Origin: Anoplopoma fimbria
Lineage: Eukaryota; Chordata; Actinopteri; Perciformes; Anoplopomatidae
Reading direction: 5' to 3'
NCBI RefSeq assembly: GCF_027596085.1
Contig: NC_072460.1
Coordinates: forward strand, 13,577,826-13,641,825
Length of the DNA: 64,000 bases
Shown here in pieces: positions 13,001 through 27,261 of this stretch. The translations under genes were made by a program, and so were the position numbers. The notes under the pieces are model-generated. The model did not search any database, was not told the DNA's origin, and saw only the letters and a program-made list of their open reading frames with translations. Position 1 is the first letter of the stretch. Every line of letters begins with the position of its first letter.

Positions 13001-16000
13001 TCTCTTTATTGGTGTTATTTAGATGACAATCTTCAGTTTTGTAATCATTACATGTTCACATCCTTCCTGTAGTCAAAATAAACTGTTTATTTGCTTCATT
13101 AAGGATACAGATTCCAGAGTTTCTCCAAAACCAGGCATCAACTAGTGACTTTGAGCATCTTATAGAGCTTTTGCCGTCTTTAATTTTTACACTTTGCTCA
13201 CTGTCCGAATCCTAAACTCAGAAACACTTTCTCACTAAAAATGTTATGTTGGAGGCTTGGATAGAATCATGTTTAAGTTTATTTTATTTTTTTAAACTGC
13301 TTTTAATTAAAGGCTTTCCCCTTTTTAAATTCACAGCCCAGAACAGCAGCCATGAAGAAGGCAGACTTGCAAGCTCGTTTTAACATCTGCATCTATAGGA
13401 GAGAAGAACCAAAAGCCTCCAAGTAAGGATCAAGAGGTAAGGGGAAGCGGGGGATTTAATAGCATTTAAAAGTCAGAAGTTGGAATAAGAGAGAAAACAG
13501 GAAAGATCCTCACGATCGTGGACCTTTTTAGAGCAGCGATTTCTAAACGGATATTGAGAAGAGAAATAGTATACCATAATTATGGAGCAACTGAACAATC
13601 TTAACACAGGAATACTCTAATCAAAATGATAAGAGTGAAAAGTAGGATGTTTATAAATCCTAGAAATGAGAGCATTTCAGTATGATGAGCAACATTTGGA
13701 AAGTAGAGATGGATGCTAGTTTTGCATACAAAGGAATAAATTAAATATCTAGAACACTTTTTGTGTATTTACTTCCTTCACTGACTGATTATATTTATCT
13801 AGATTACCAGGTCTACAGAAGGCAATGTACACCGTACATTACAGTGCAGTATTTTGTAGAGATCTAAAGGTGCACTCTGTTTACATGATCACTGTATCAT
13901 AATGTTAAATACATTAGCAATGTAGGCCATGTACACAAGACACAAGGATACTGGATATTGTAGTTGTTATTCCCCCAAAACAGGAAAAGTGGGCAAAAAC
14001 TTGTGTTGCTTATTGGTTTTGGGATTATCGTTTGGTTCTAAAATGTAGGAACGTGTGATTTGACCTGCTTGTCTTGCACATACGAGTCTGGCAGAATTGC
14101 ACTGAATATCCACAAAAATGTGACTTTTATATTTTTATTCAAAAATCTTCCATCAGGGATTTCCCTTTCATGCCTTCTACAATCATGCGGAAAGACTGAG
14201 ACTTTTTTTTCCACATATGGAAGATATCCGGTTTTAGAAAAGCTCTTCTCTTGTAGTTATTATGCCCAAACATGGTATGGGAGTAAATTGTAAAAACATA
14301 TTCCTGCCGCAGATGACTGGGTGCATAAATAAACACAAACAAACTCTTTCTGCCCAGAGTATCCATCACCCTCTTCAAAACACTCAGTCAAGTCAACGTG
14401 TTTTCCTTTTGGGCATATTGTTTGGGGGAAAAAAGAGATGGCTGTGAAAATCTATGTAGATCTCTTAAGTTACTTGTGTTACCATGATGTGCTGTATGTA
14501 ATGCTTGTGCAACACATAACAAGAGGGAGACAATCAAATTATTATTTTGATCAACCAAACTATATTACAGATATATTTGAATGACAAGTTCTGAATGTAT
14601 CACAGTATTGAATTAAAACATAGGTTTTCGGTTAAAATAATAAAGCCATAGTGTTTTGTTCTAGAAACCATTAAAGATGTTCCTTTGAACACTTGACCTA
14701 CATTCACCAATCTGTTCTCTTCTGAATCTGAATTTATTCATACACAATCCATTTGGAGGATTTTAGTTGCAGAAATAACAGCAAACAATACAAATACCAC
14801 TGTGTTGTTTGCTTGTGTGACTCTGTTGTTACTGCTTTATGCTTATGAAGACAATTTAAGGGTCAATTGCATCATTTAGATATACATCCTATCTGATTAT
14901 GGTGCTGTTGAGATGGAGTTTTAGACATGCAGACCTTCCGTTTTTTCAGAGACAACTCAGTCGTGTACCGATTCTGGAAAAAACTATTTTTCAAACTTTC
15001 CAGAAAATTTCCTAACACGTATTTGATTATTATAGCAGGTTGCCACATTTCTGTTTTTTATTACACTGCTAACGCGATGCATGGACAAAGAAAGTACAGA
15101 GGTTTGATCTGCAAAACGAAACTGTATTTTTCTCCTAAGGATGTAATATCAAAAGGAATGAAATGGGTAGACAACGGAAGTGAATTCTGGGCAATAATGT
15201 CTTTGACTTTGCCATATTTGCTTAACCTTTTAAACATAAAATGATACCTAAAGGCAAATGATTACTTTAATGTGAGACATACTCAGGGGTGACTACTGTA
15301 CATATTACACTACATTATAGTATGTTTTAATTCACATTTTTTGATGAATCAGCATACATTTTAATGAAAAGGAGCGACACAATGTCATGACTATTATTAT
15401 TTTTTTTTTACTGATTACTACTCTGGCTTCTGTAACTAATAAATGATGATATTGGCTTTGTAAAAATATGGTATAAGGAGGAAAAGAAAATGAATAAAAA
15501 AAACTGTCTTGTATTATTGTCAGTCATGATAGTTCGACACTTTGTGAAAACCTCACCCAAAAAAGGATACATTTTTAAAAATACAGAAAGGATACTGGTT
15601 CATGGCTGCATCAAAGAGGTCCTTTTGTGTGCACTTAAAATTCTCTAGCAACTTATTCCAAACGTTTCCAGTACTGTTTTAAGTGATATACTTTTGCCAT
15701 TACTGCAGTTAAGAACGGCACTGAGAACAACTGCAGTGTCGTACTGCAGCAGCTCCTAACGGATTTAAAACAGTGATGCTCATTAAGCAGCCTGCGGGTC
15801 ACACCTGGCTCCAGCTTAAAATTGCCCACCCAAACAATTTATCAGCTTTCGTAGCCATGGCCTCGCAGTCAATTCAGTCTGTAGTTTTAGGTCAGTCATT
15901 TAATTGCAGTTTAGATGGTATAAGGTTGGATGTCTAAACATTGAAATGCTTTATATACCGTGCATCTCTACCAGCTCCTGTAACTGACTTCCCCATGATT

Positions 16001-16054
16001 CTTGGCCAAATTCAGCTACAAGTTACTAACTAAATGGTCTTTTTGTGTTTACTC

Positions 16055-16072
16055 TGACCTTGGACAAGGTCA
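16055..16072. promoter_or_regulatory. Perfect everted nuclear-receptor repeat (ER6)
   Basis: TGACCT and AGGTCA half-sites are separated by six bases, and the inner bases also pair, giving 8-base inverted arms around a 2-base centre. This is the ER6 arrangement known for VDR/RXR-type receptors; the left arm extended to TGACCTTGG also fits an NR5A/ERR half-site. It lies about 11 kb upstream of hoxc13a. The function is inferred from the motif alone. Confidence 0.4.
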
Positions 16073-19000
16073 TGAAGAAATATTTCTACCTCAATATATT
16101 TCCAGGATCCCACAACAGTTGATGCAGGCTTAAGAGAAGCATTTAAACATGTGGGTTATGCCTGCGAGGTGTTCTGTGGACCATCAGCATTCAGTGTGAA
16201 AATGTAGATGATTTATTAGAACATTTTATCTACTTCCTGGCTTAGAGTTCTCTATTTACTTTCCATTTACAACGTGTGACTGTGTCCACATTGTATTTGA
16301 ATGTTTAAATGTTAAGTACTTTGATTACATCTGTGACTAGAGACTGCATGTCCTTTGCAGCAACTTGTGCAGCTGCTCTGGAAAAGCTATTTTGTTTGTT
16401 GCAGAAATGCTAATATATAAGATTACAGTTTGATCTGCGAATAAACATACAAGTCTCTTTAGCAGTTATGCACTTATGGTTAAGCTTTTCAAAACTGACA
16501 ACAATGAGTTCCTTCATAAATGAATAATGGCAGCACGTTTCTAGGAATATGGTATTTAAAATTAGGTAAACATATTTTGGAGATTCAATGATGAATATCA
16601 GTCTTCCATGTGTTGTTTTGATTTGTATTTTTGCCATTAAAAATACATTTTTTTTTTTTCAAACATTAGCTCAATCATTTAATGTTTTCCTTCACTTTCT
16701 TGTTCAGTTTTTTACCAGGTTAGGCCTGTATCTGATTCAATTTTGCATTAAACTGATTTTTGTTTGTTATTCTCCGCATTGTTAGTCAACAGGTAAAAAC
16801 CGAACGAGATGGCTCGATGTTGCACATTAATTTGTACGCTGTATCTTTCTATACAACTACATGTAAAACCCTCTCACGCATTTAATATCTTACCGGTGCG
16901 GATTATTTTACAGCCCCTTCAATCGTTAATTGTGCAATTAAATAGCAAATTAATTAAAGCTCAGAAGCGCCGATGCACTTTTCTGGTGATCCAGGAGCAC
17001 AAGTCAGGGTCCGAAGTTTTTGAGTTTGGATGGCGTCTACATAAAAACCCACGCAGGAAGAAAAAGTGAGAATGTGGTTTTTCATCGCCCTATTACTCCT
17101 CTGAATATGTTAATAAAAGTGCTGGTTTGTTTTTAAGTGTTCTTTACAGAATAATTCACAGAGAAAAAAAAAACATGCACAGCTTTTTAAAATCACAACA
17201 ACTAAATATAAATCATGGAACCAGCCGGGACACAAAGCTCCGACATTTGATATGGGATTCTTTAAAGTATTTACTTTGTATCCTGTAAACAACTGAAGCT
17301 TGGCTTAATGTGTCTTTCTTGCACTTATTTTCAACTTTTTTGAATGTCTTCAGATACCTATGACTATAATAATGAATCAATATTAATGATTCAGAGGATA
17401 ACATAAGACGCAGGCCGCTGATTAATTCATTTCAAATGTTTGGGTTGCATTTAAGACCAAAACTGGTCTTGATTTGAAACCGATGCTTTGTTGCCCCACT
17501 TCAGCCCGAGTAAGGGGAGTCGCAAAGTCCAGCCGGAATGTATGATGTCATTCAGACTCGAGACAACACAGAGATCAATAAGATATGCAATGTAGCGCAG
17601 TGTCGATGAAGAACATTATCATACAGCCAGCTGATTTAAGGCCGCTTTATTTACTGATAACGGAAAAGCAGGTCCATGGTGAGCCTCCTGAGAATAAACG
17701 AATGCTTGACCGTCACTAACTAATCCGCTCTGGAGAGGTTGATAAGATTGCCGCAGTTTATGTTTCGTTTTGTTTTGTTGGTTCCAAGGCTGAATGGGAG
17801 TCTCGGCTATTTTTTTCATTGTAGAATCGGATTTGGACCCCGCTTACTGCAAACTGGCTACTGTTTTGGGGGTTTTTACGAGCAAGGTGAGAGAGGTGAG
17901 GGGTGTCCTCTCCTGAGCTCACCCAGCTCTGTCTGAGCACAGCGACTTTGAACTTGAACTCCGTCTTGCTCATCTTCATCATGTGTGCAATACACTGGCA
18001 CATGTGAACCCGCACTCATTTTAGTCCATGCATCTATCCATCTCCGTTCATTTAGGCCATGCGCAAACAAAAAAACAATAATAATCTGTGTGTGATTTAA
18101 CTCGAGCTTTGGTTAGTAAGTCTTACTTTGTTTTTGTGGTACACTAAACTGTTGTGACCTGGACGAAGTTTTAAATGAGACAAATATGATTTGGGGAAAA
18201 AAAATTGAAATCTTTGCTCTTGCTTTATTAGTCAGAAACTCTTTAGCCAGTCATGTGTATCTCCTGTTGTAGGCTTAGTGAATATCTAATACCATGTAGA
18301 CCTGTAGAGAAAAGGGCAGTTCTACCACTAGTAGAACTAGTAGCGAGTCCTTCGAGTTTTAAGTACACATACAGGAAATGATTACTCTCGCATATGAGGA
18401 ATCTTTGTACACATTTAAATAAATGTTCTTTTTTTTCATGAGTCTGTAAAAAAAAAGTGTTTATTAAAATAGGATTCCCTTCTTTTGATATGTTGACCTC
18501 ATTAAATGTATCATATTTAATATTGGGCATTAGTTATTTGCTATACTGCCAAAGTTCACAAACACATTCTTCTAAAAAAAAAAATCGGGTCGCTCTATTT
18601 TCCGTATGTTTGCATGTGCAGTTTAATTATCTCGTTTTCGTGGAGAGCGTGACGTGTAGGTTGAAGGGTATGAGCCAACAATTGCGTAAGTGCCAGATAT
18701 GTTTGATTAGACGCCCTGAGAAGGATCAGTGCGCGAAGAAAACATTTCCCTGGAGCTATTTCAAACTGTTTATTAAAATGTGTTGTAACCATCCACGTTC
18801 ACATTAAGACCTGCAGTATCAACTTAACCAAGCATGAACAGAGATGGTTCATTTAAGCAGCCATCTCGAAACACACCTTCACGAAGAGCGGACAACACGC
18901 TCCAACAGACGTGTTTGGTCGACTTATCCTCTGTGAAGTCACTTTAAAATGACTGAATTCACCTTTCTTTTCGGTGGCCTCCCCGTCAGTTTTCCAAATT

Positions 19001-19174
19001 GGAAGGAAAAGTCCCATTAGCGCAGACTTTTGTTTTTGAATGCTTCCACTTTGGCTCATATAAAGCAGGTTCCTATGTATAGCCATGCTCCTGCTATGTT
19101 TGTAAGAAATATTAAAAAATAAACATGAATGGATAGTTTAATCTTATAATATGACTTGGAGCCTTTTGTGATGA

Positions 19175-19175
<1 letters not shown>

Positions 19176-19204
<29 letters not shown>
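19176..19204. repeat. (TG)n microsatellite, 29 bases
   Basis: Uninterrupted TG dinucleotides. It is the only long dinucleotide run in the first 28.9 kb of the window. Confidence 0.95.
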
Positions 19205-19206
<2 letters not shown>

Positions 19207-19702
19207 CTTCTCTCTGCAGGGTCCTGGATCCTTCTCTCATAGGTTCTTCATAAACGGTTTGGATCAATATATAATATGCCTTTTACTTCTGCCTTGTTGA
19301 TCTGAATTGGGTATGACTTCCTGTGTATACTTCTCTCATCATAACGAGTTAACCAACAACAAGCAGGTGAGGACATTATTTTCCATTCTGCAGCTCTAAC
19401 AAAGCAACAAACCAAACAGCCCAGGTTGACTTTAGGCTCTTCGTACCGTCACTGCACTCTGGATCAGGAAGTTGTTGTCCCTAAATCGCTTTCTGTACAT
19501 TCCCAGGATTTTTATTTGGTGTGGGGTTTAGTATTTGATTTAGGCAAAGTGTTTTTCATAGCGTTGTCTATGTAAATAAACCATTGGCCTAAACTAAATA
19601 AAGTTGGCTTCCTGTTTTACATTCTCTAAATCAAATTCAGATTCTACACGTTGTTCTGTTAATGATAGTGGAAAGAACGTTATACAGCTTATATTATAGT
19701 TA

Positions 19703-19744
19703 ATTCTATAAGTTTACTTATAGATTCTATAAGTTTACTTATAG
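19703..19744. repeat. Two perfect tandem copies of a 21-base unit
   Basis: The unit attctataagtttacttata plus g is present twice without mismatch. Each unit contains the inverted repeat CTATAAG-ttta-CTTATAG, so each copy could form a small cruciform or bind a symmetric protein. Confidence 0.9.
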
Positions 19745-22700
19745 AATAAACGTATGTATACTTTAAGCTTAGTTTATCTTTACGTAAATGTAATGTCGCC
19801 TACATGCTCCACAGGAAGTAGCCACATCGTAAAGATCATTAAAGTGCATTCAATAATTGGTAATGTAAGGGAATAATGTACATATCAAAGATCTGCAAGG
19901 TGATTTGAGGGAAAAACTGCGTCGTATTTGTTATTTCAGTTCGAATGATTATACATAAATCCTTTTAGGGATATGCAGTGCTGGTGCAAGTGAAGTCAGT
20001 TCACTTTTGCACACAAGCACTTTTAAGGCATGAATAAAAACTGATATTTGCCTTTCTATATACTAACGCTATTGTTTGTTTTGGTAAATAGTTTTTGTTT
20101 AACACTATTGGCCACAGAGATTCTCATGCGAGGATGAAGCGGTGTGTTACGCTCACACACATCCACAGCGCGTGTCCTCGGCGTTTTGACACATTTTCCA
20201 TTTGTATACATTTTGAAAGCTGTATGGTGTTAGTGGCTATAATACACATTAAGTGGCGTGGAAATATTGCCCTGTAATGCAAGCCTCAAGATTTAGGAAG
20301 ATACCCTTGAAGAAGATTATTTTGATACAGATTGACATTTCCAGGGGATTTCCTTTCCTCCCACAGTTTGCCTAAAGCTTCCAACTGTAAAGGAGGTGAT
20401 CTTCAAGAATCACATGATTGTCTTAATGGCCCAGTTTAATCAATGCATGACTTGTAGATAAATTTAAAATATACAAGCTCAGTCTCAAAGACCTTTTCTA
20501 TTTTTAAACCCATTTCTAGAAATACATCCTCATCAATAGTTCCACAAAGATCTGTTATATCAAAGTATAAAACATTTTAAAATGTACTTATAGGCATGTT
20601 TGTTCCCTTCGGCTTAGTCTGCATAGTCTGAAATATGCCCAGAAAGTTTGGAGCGCTTTATTCTGTGACGGAAGAAGTGAGATGATTAATGATGAGCGTG
20701 TGTGTCTTTTGTTTTGCTGTCTGGACGGATGGAGCGACCGCCTCTCTTAACTTGAACTTGGACTTCCGACGAGACGCGTCCAACTGTGTTTTTACTTTAG
20801 TCTGCTTTATCGGAGGTTTACCAACCAGACTGAAGCAGAAAAAATAAGAATGATCTCCTGCACGACTTATTGACCAGAAGGACTATTGACCACATTAAAA
20901 AAAAAATATTCTAAACACATACTCAGATTTAAGACAAGACAGGACAGGCTAAGGCCCACAATATGACAGACATGACTTGAAAACCTGTTGTACAATATTA
21001 GCATGAATAAATAAATCTTAATAAGTAACTTCTGTCAAAAAGTGGAATAAAACCTATTTTGTCTATATTATCCACGCTCATTTAGTAACCGTGCGTCACA
21101 GATGATTATTTTCTCTCGCGCATTTCCAACTTTGTCCATACAAATATTCTAAAATATACTTAATTGTCTAAACGTGTAGTCTGTTTTTGTGTAGAAATTG
21201 TACTTGTGCATGCGTATGAAAACACCCGTGCAGATGCTTATATCGACTTTATATGATCACATTTATATTATAGTATCTTATTTGTATTGTACGACATTAT
21301 GCAAATGTTGAGGCGTAAATGCTCAACAATACACCGGTGTTGTGTTTAAGTTCTCTTCTTGATTTAATCACAGTTCACGGGGGTTTTCGCTCACAATTGT
21401 GAACACTACTCGCTGCGTTGCAAAAAGGACACGTACGGATATCTTCCTCTCAAATTTGGTAAAAATCTTGAGTGTGTATAACATCAACATTTAATACCAA
21501 TGTGATAAGCACACCGCATAGAACTGCTTTAAAGCCTATGTTGTCTTTTAGTAAACCCACTGTGGGCTGACTGCAGCGGTGGTCTGCCAGCCTGTCCTCT
21601 GTCCTCTGTCCTCTGGGCGCGGCTCCGCATGGCCTGCTTTATTTTGCGGTTAAGCCACAGCCAGCTTCTCCATCTACCTGCTCTGGGTGAGGTTAAACGA
21701 GTCAAATCCCAGGTAAATTAGCCCTAAAACTTTGGTGTTTGTAGTCTTGTCTGTCTTGACTTCCCAACAGCCTACAACACACATATATGTACACGATTGT
21801 ATATTATCAGTGGTAAATAAAAAGATGGGTTTACCTCGTCGTGATTATCATACAGAAACCATCCAACGACATGAACAGAAATCTAATGACTTCCTGAGAA
21901 GCCCTCACCTCTGTTTTTAAGGCCTCTGCTTTAATATGTGCTGCACTGTTCCTCTGTGCCATGTCCGTGTCACATGCATAAGAAGGTGTTGGTTTGTAAA
22001 GTGACTGTAAGGGGGGAGACTGCCCCCACATCTTTGTATGGACTAAACACGACACTATTCTGTCTTCTATTCAGTGTATGTCGTTTCATGAATACTTTAA
22101 CTTAATCTTAAGGTATTGCAATTAGCTTAAATATCCCTTTTTTAACTGAGAGGCTGACGCTCCCATGTTTTATGTCGATACAAGTACTGTGGCATCCGTG
22201 TCCAACCTGCATGTGCTCTCGCATATGCAGCACGATCCTATCAGAAATACGAGAATGAATACGTGAATCTTGGTGCAAGCTGAAATATTACCTCTATTTA
22301 CGCATGTAAACGCTTGTTTCTAAATGTCTCTCTCTCTCGCTCTCTCTCATATTGTATTTTTGTAATTTAGTATGTTTGTCACGCAAAGGAAAACACTGCA
22401 CTGCACTAATTTAGTATTTTCTTGACAATCGCGTGCCAGTGGCATCCAGTCGTCTTGGCTTATGCGATTCTGAACATTTTTGATCGTAAATTAAAACCAG
22501 GCTGAACGGTAAAACGCCAGATTGAGATGCTGTTTTAGTTTTGTAGGACTGTTTTCATACAGTGGACTGCTCTGCTCTCCCTCCAGCCCGCTAAACAACT
22601 GACCACTTCTCTTTTACACACTCGCACAAACACACGTGCCCACATGGATATGCACAGTGGCAACATAAAGCAATACGACCTGCTTAAAGGAAGCGAACAT

Positions 22701-23723
22701 TCACAAGTGTGTTGCAAAATGATGCATTAACATAAGCGTTAATGCAAAATACATGTAACGTGCCCGACCAGGAGCTCGTGAGTTACACGCACAGATTCCA
22801 GTTCCAAATGAGCATCAGTCTCCATTTACTATGAGATTTGTGTGTTTGATTTTGGTCCATCTAATTAGTTCAGATACTTAATGGTTCCAAAGTTGACTCC
22901 ATTGAGTTTGACATATTGAAATCATATTTTTGAAAATGCACTTGGACTTTTGGCCTTTTGTATCCTACTACTGTGTGGATCTGTTTGGTTATTTGGGTTG
23001 ACGCAGTTCACTTTTCAGTGAATTTACCACTTAACTTTGATTCTAAAAAAAAATGTTGTTTGTTTTTTTTTATCTCGAAGCTAAGTCTGAAGCTGGCTGA
23101 AAACTCGTAAACATTAACGCACCCTGATTGCAGCATGCATGGCGCAGACTCTACCTGCAAGCTGTCAACACATTCTTGGATCGCCACATCGCCTCTTCAA
23201 AGACTTTTTATCCCATGGGAGTTTTCAGCATTCTCAAGACCGGTGAGATAATGTTTGCCTAGTAATAGTGTTGCTTTTTATCGGCGTTTAACTTATTGAT
23301 ACACATGTGAAAGTCACACGGAGACATTTTTGCAGAGGGACTGCACTGTTCCTTTAAATCAAGACAAATGAAAACTGAAAATTGATGATTCAAAATGATA
23401 ATTTCACTTGTTTCCGGTTGAGTTTTTGAAAATGATGTGTTTAAGAGATGCATACCTACGGTTTTGAAATCAGTGGGATGATGGAGCACTATACCAATTT
23501 TGTACTGCAGGATCTAAATAATATGCTACACATAAACTGCATGTATGTCAGTATATTCTGCGTACATAAGATCCATTGGCTCAGTCATGTGCACGTGCAG
23601 TCAGTTCCTGAGAGCGGAAGCCGCAGGTAGACAGCATTGGTATGGGGATGGATGCTCTCCCCTCCCCCACAAACATCCGCATCAGCCTGGCTCTTTCTCC
23701 GTCTGACTGTCTGGAAGGACATG

Positions 23724-23779
23724 ATGTCTGGTTGTCAAGATATTTACAGCAGCACATTATGTCTGGTTGTCAAGATATT
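23724..23779. repeat. 21-base direct duplication, 35-base period
   Basis: The word atgtctggttgtcaagatat plus t occurs at 23724-23744 and again at 23759-23779, separated by 14 bases. It is exact, so it arose recently. No element sits between the copies. Confidence 0.9.
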
Positions 23780-26700
23780 GATAGTCGTTTCAATTACCAA
23801 TTCCGGAAATAAGTGACACCTTAGCAGAGAAGAATACCTGGCAGAATGTTTTAGGTTTTTGAGGGAAAAAAAAATATTTTTGAAAGTGAGAAAAAGGGGG
23901 ATGCATTTGCACAGAGCACCACAAACCATACACACAGAGTAAAATCCCGCCATCACCTTGACGTTTTAAACACTTGGAAATTATTACTATTACTGACACT
24001 GCAGCGTTTTTTAAATGACATTAATGTAAAACCATTTAGTCTGTAATGGAGCATTCTTAATGTTTTAGTGCCGCATGATTACAGTTCCAGCGTTTCACTA
24101 ACTGTATTGGAATTAGGTTTGACTTTGTCTGAATTTGGTTAAATAATATTGACAGCAACACGACTGTACCATATTATTTGTCCTTTCGCCCATGGCTATT
24201 CATTGCTGGTCGAGTTGTTGGAATTGTTATACAATCTATGTTGACCAAATAGAAATTGAAACCCATCTAATTAATTATGTTTCAGTACCATGATTTAAGA
24301 ATTATAGACACAGGCAATATTCAAGGAAACCAATAGCATCTCCCTCGCATGAAGTTAAAGTTTAGGGTAGATCATGGGCAGATCCATTGTCTGTCTTGAA
24401 AAGTGCTAAATTATTTAGCCAACAGTATGTAAATTATAATATGAAGTATCACAATGGTATGTAGTTCAGGAGCGGCCATTAAATTAAAGTCAGCCCTGCA
24501 ATGGTAAACTTGAAAAGTATTTTTTGTCCTTTAAGAATCCACCTGTCTACAACCTGCACTGTTGGGGAAAGATAGTAAAAACACAAGTTAGTAGTTAGAG
24601 TATGATATCTGATAGAATTAATAGTGCAGTGGGTTTTTTTTTTTGCAGGTTGTGTATTAAACAGGCTACCCGCTAAAGTATCATTGCTGGCATGTCTGTG
24701 GTTTCAGATTGGGCCGCTGGTGTCTTGGTGCAGTGGCGTAAATGTGCCAGACGCTTGAATATTTAATTTTAAGATAATCATTTATTTGCTGGAAATATAA
24801 CTCTACAATAATTGTGTTACTTATTGCAAAAGCTAAAAAAAACAATACTTTATTATGAATTCTGTAGTTGTGCCTATACATATTGAAGCTTTTACTGTAT
24901 TAAGCTTTTTCTCTTTTTAATTTCAATGAATAATTATGAGAATATTAAAATACAATCTTCATTCAGCCTAATTTTTTTTTGAGAAAACCGGATGCAGGCT
25001 TCGTATGTAATTTGTGGTTATTGCAACATGAAGTAACTTCTTCCCTGAGACTGTGCTGCCTGTTCACTAACGCTGCGACATCCTTGTATCCCACGGGCGA
25101 AATTATTTACAATAGCCTACACATATTTGTGCATAATGTGTAAGTCTGGCTGATTAAAAAAAAACCCAAAATGAACTCGACTAAAAATACCACGCTATAC
25201 TTGATAAGCTGAAGAGGACGTAATCTTCTGAAGCCTGAGCTCTCCTGGTGAAGTTAGTTTGGAAGGAGCCGGTTAACTGCAGCGCAAAAGCTGTCAAATT
25301 CCTGATCCTTGAAAAAACAAAACAAAAAAAGCAACCACCAGTGATTATTTGGTGCTCCCCGTCTCTCTCCCTCTTCACACACAGCAGATATTTTAGAGTA
25401 AGGGTCTCTAAATAACAGCTAGTTTGCATGCATACTCTAGTGTGAAGTTCATTCTTGTCTGTCTAGACTCTGATTACGAGCCTGTTTGTCTGCGTTTTTT
25501 TACCTTGACCTTGGACTTCCGTGCAGCTGCCGTTTGGATGAGCCCTCCATAGTTGTAATTTCCTTGAGACAAAAGAACTTTAGTCTCTGTCCGAGGAGGG
25601 ACAGGGGTCTAGCTTCCTCAGTATACACATACTCAATGGTGGCCTGATTATTCCCAAGGCAACTCGGCAGTGCAAAAATGTTGATAAACTAGGCACCCTT
25701 CGTAGGGCAGCTTGTATCTTTCTTTATGAGTGACTCATGGGTTAGGCATCACAAAAAAGTATTTTATGGACACTTTGTGGGCCTATCCCATCGGTAATAT
25801 TTGAACCTGAAAAATACAGTCAAACTTTAAATATTAACCCAGGTGTATTTTAAAGAAGAGGAGAGGAATAGATGATAATCTCAATTTTTGTGATTACGGG
25901 GTCTGGTGACGAGATTAAATGACGTTTCGTATTTATAATAAAGGGTAATACAATTACAGTTATTTGAATCTCAAAGAGGATGCGAGTAAAATAGTGGTGG
26001 AAGAATTCCTGGCAGGAAATAGGACCGCATTTATATGGTGGCTAGTTGAATAAGGTCTGTATACAAAGTCCTGAAAGCGGCACATTGTTTTTATTTTCGC
26101 CTGGAAGCGTCAACATCCACTTGTATGTTCTGAATTAATAATAAACATCACATGGACTCATTTTGATGGTCATGTTAGTGGTCACGTTATGGCTGAGAAA
26201 GGATTTTAGGTCTAATGGAGTCACATACGACTGAACATTTTTTTTTTTTACCCCAAACATTTCAACACTGAACTAGTTGTAGCTATAAACGCTTAAAGGC
26301 GGCTATAATTCAATATGGGGGACTTCTCTTCTATTATATCTTTAAATGAAAAAGTAATTTGCAATGATGGCATCTTACCTGGAATAGCTTTCACTTCGTC
26401 CTGTGCCTGTTAATGCCGAGGTGCAATGGCACTCATTCAACACATTCAACTTTGCCATTACTAAAACTCCTGGTTCTACCACACAAACACACGCACCCTG
26501 TGGATACCAAATATATATATTTTTTAAACCTGACTATTGAATAAGAAATAAACACGTCATGCAAAAGTTGTAATCTGCTATATTTAGCCTTTTTAAAAGG
26601 TAACATTAATGGCAAACATAATTATTATGTCCTGCTGGAACATGTCCACAACTAGCCCCTGATTCTCATCTCAGCATATTATGAGGTGACCCAGTGTCAG

Positions 26701-27261
26701 TTGTATACTGGTTTAAAGGAAATTTGTCTTTCAAAAAAGGAGTCTTGATAGGAGGATGAAGACACATTTGATCCGATAGCTCTGTATTTGTTTATGCGTA
26801 ATACTTTATTACGACAGGCGTTATATTGACTGCAGCCTAGGGATTGCAGATTGAGTCATTTTCTATTTATTAATATATTTAATAATCAAAGAAAATACAG
26901 CTTTACCAAAAGAGAAAGCTAAAGTTTGCGCACCAAAACGCCAGCAATAAAGTTGAAAGATTATGCTCGAAGATTTATTCAAAAATGCCTTTATTTTTTA
27001 TTTCCCCTATACTGACATGTATCATATGCTGTCATATTCTATGGTAGCCCTCGAGATCGGCCAAATTTTACAGGTTATTTCCATTTGCCCCAATCTTGAA
27101 AGTCTCCAAACTCCCCTTTAAGGTTGTGGGTCTGAGTGATTTGAGCCAATGACAGGACTCGGTATTCTGCAGGAAAAAACGGTGACATGTGAGGCAGTGG
27201 GTCTTTAAAGGGCTGCTCTGCCCAACTCGCAAGCCCGATCTCGTAGGACTTGTTAGCATAT

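Larger units (their letters stand above)
10071..27200. other. Long gene-free 5' flank of the HoxC cluster
   Basis: About 17 kb with no recognisable exon, RNA gene or transposon. Short frames inside it match no family I know. In mammals the neighbour beyond HOXC13 is CALCOCO1; no part of it can be read here. Features of note are a short GT run (19176-19204), a doubled 21-mer (19703-19744), a 21-base duplication (23724-23779), and nuclear-receptor-like sites (16055-16072, 25506-25514). Stretches around 17450-17640 and 20640-20830 are less AT-biased and may hold conserved noncoding elements, but this cannot be shown from one sequence. Confidence 0.5.

Noticed and set aside
14927..15244. 105-codon open frame upstream of hoxc13a.
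   Set aside because: It does begin with ATG, but the composition is AT-driven (Phe, Lys, Leu, Ile), it has no family match or splice context, and such lengths are expected by chance in AT-rich flank.
1..27000. An Evx gene or a group-14 Hox gene upstream of hoxc13a.
   Set aside because: No homeobox (WFQNRR-type) frame is present upstream of 27 kb on either strand, and HoxC clusters are not known to carry Evx.
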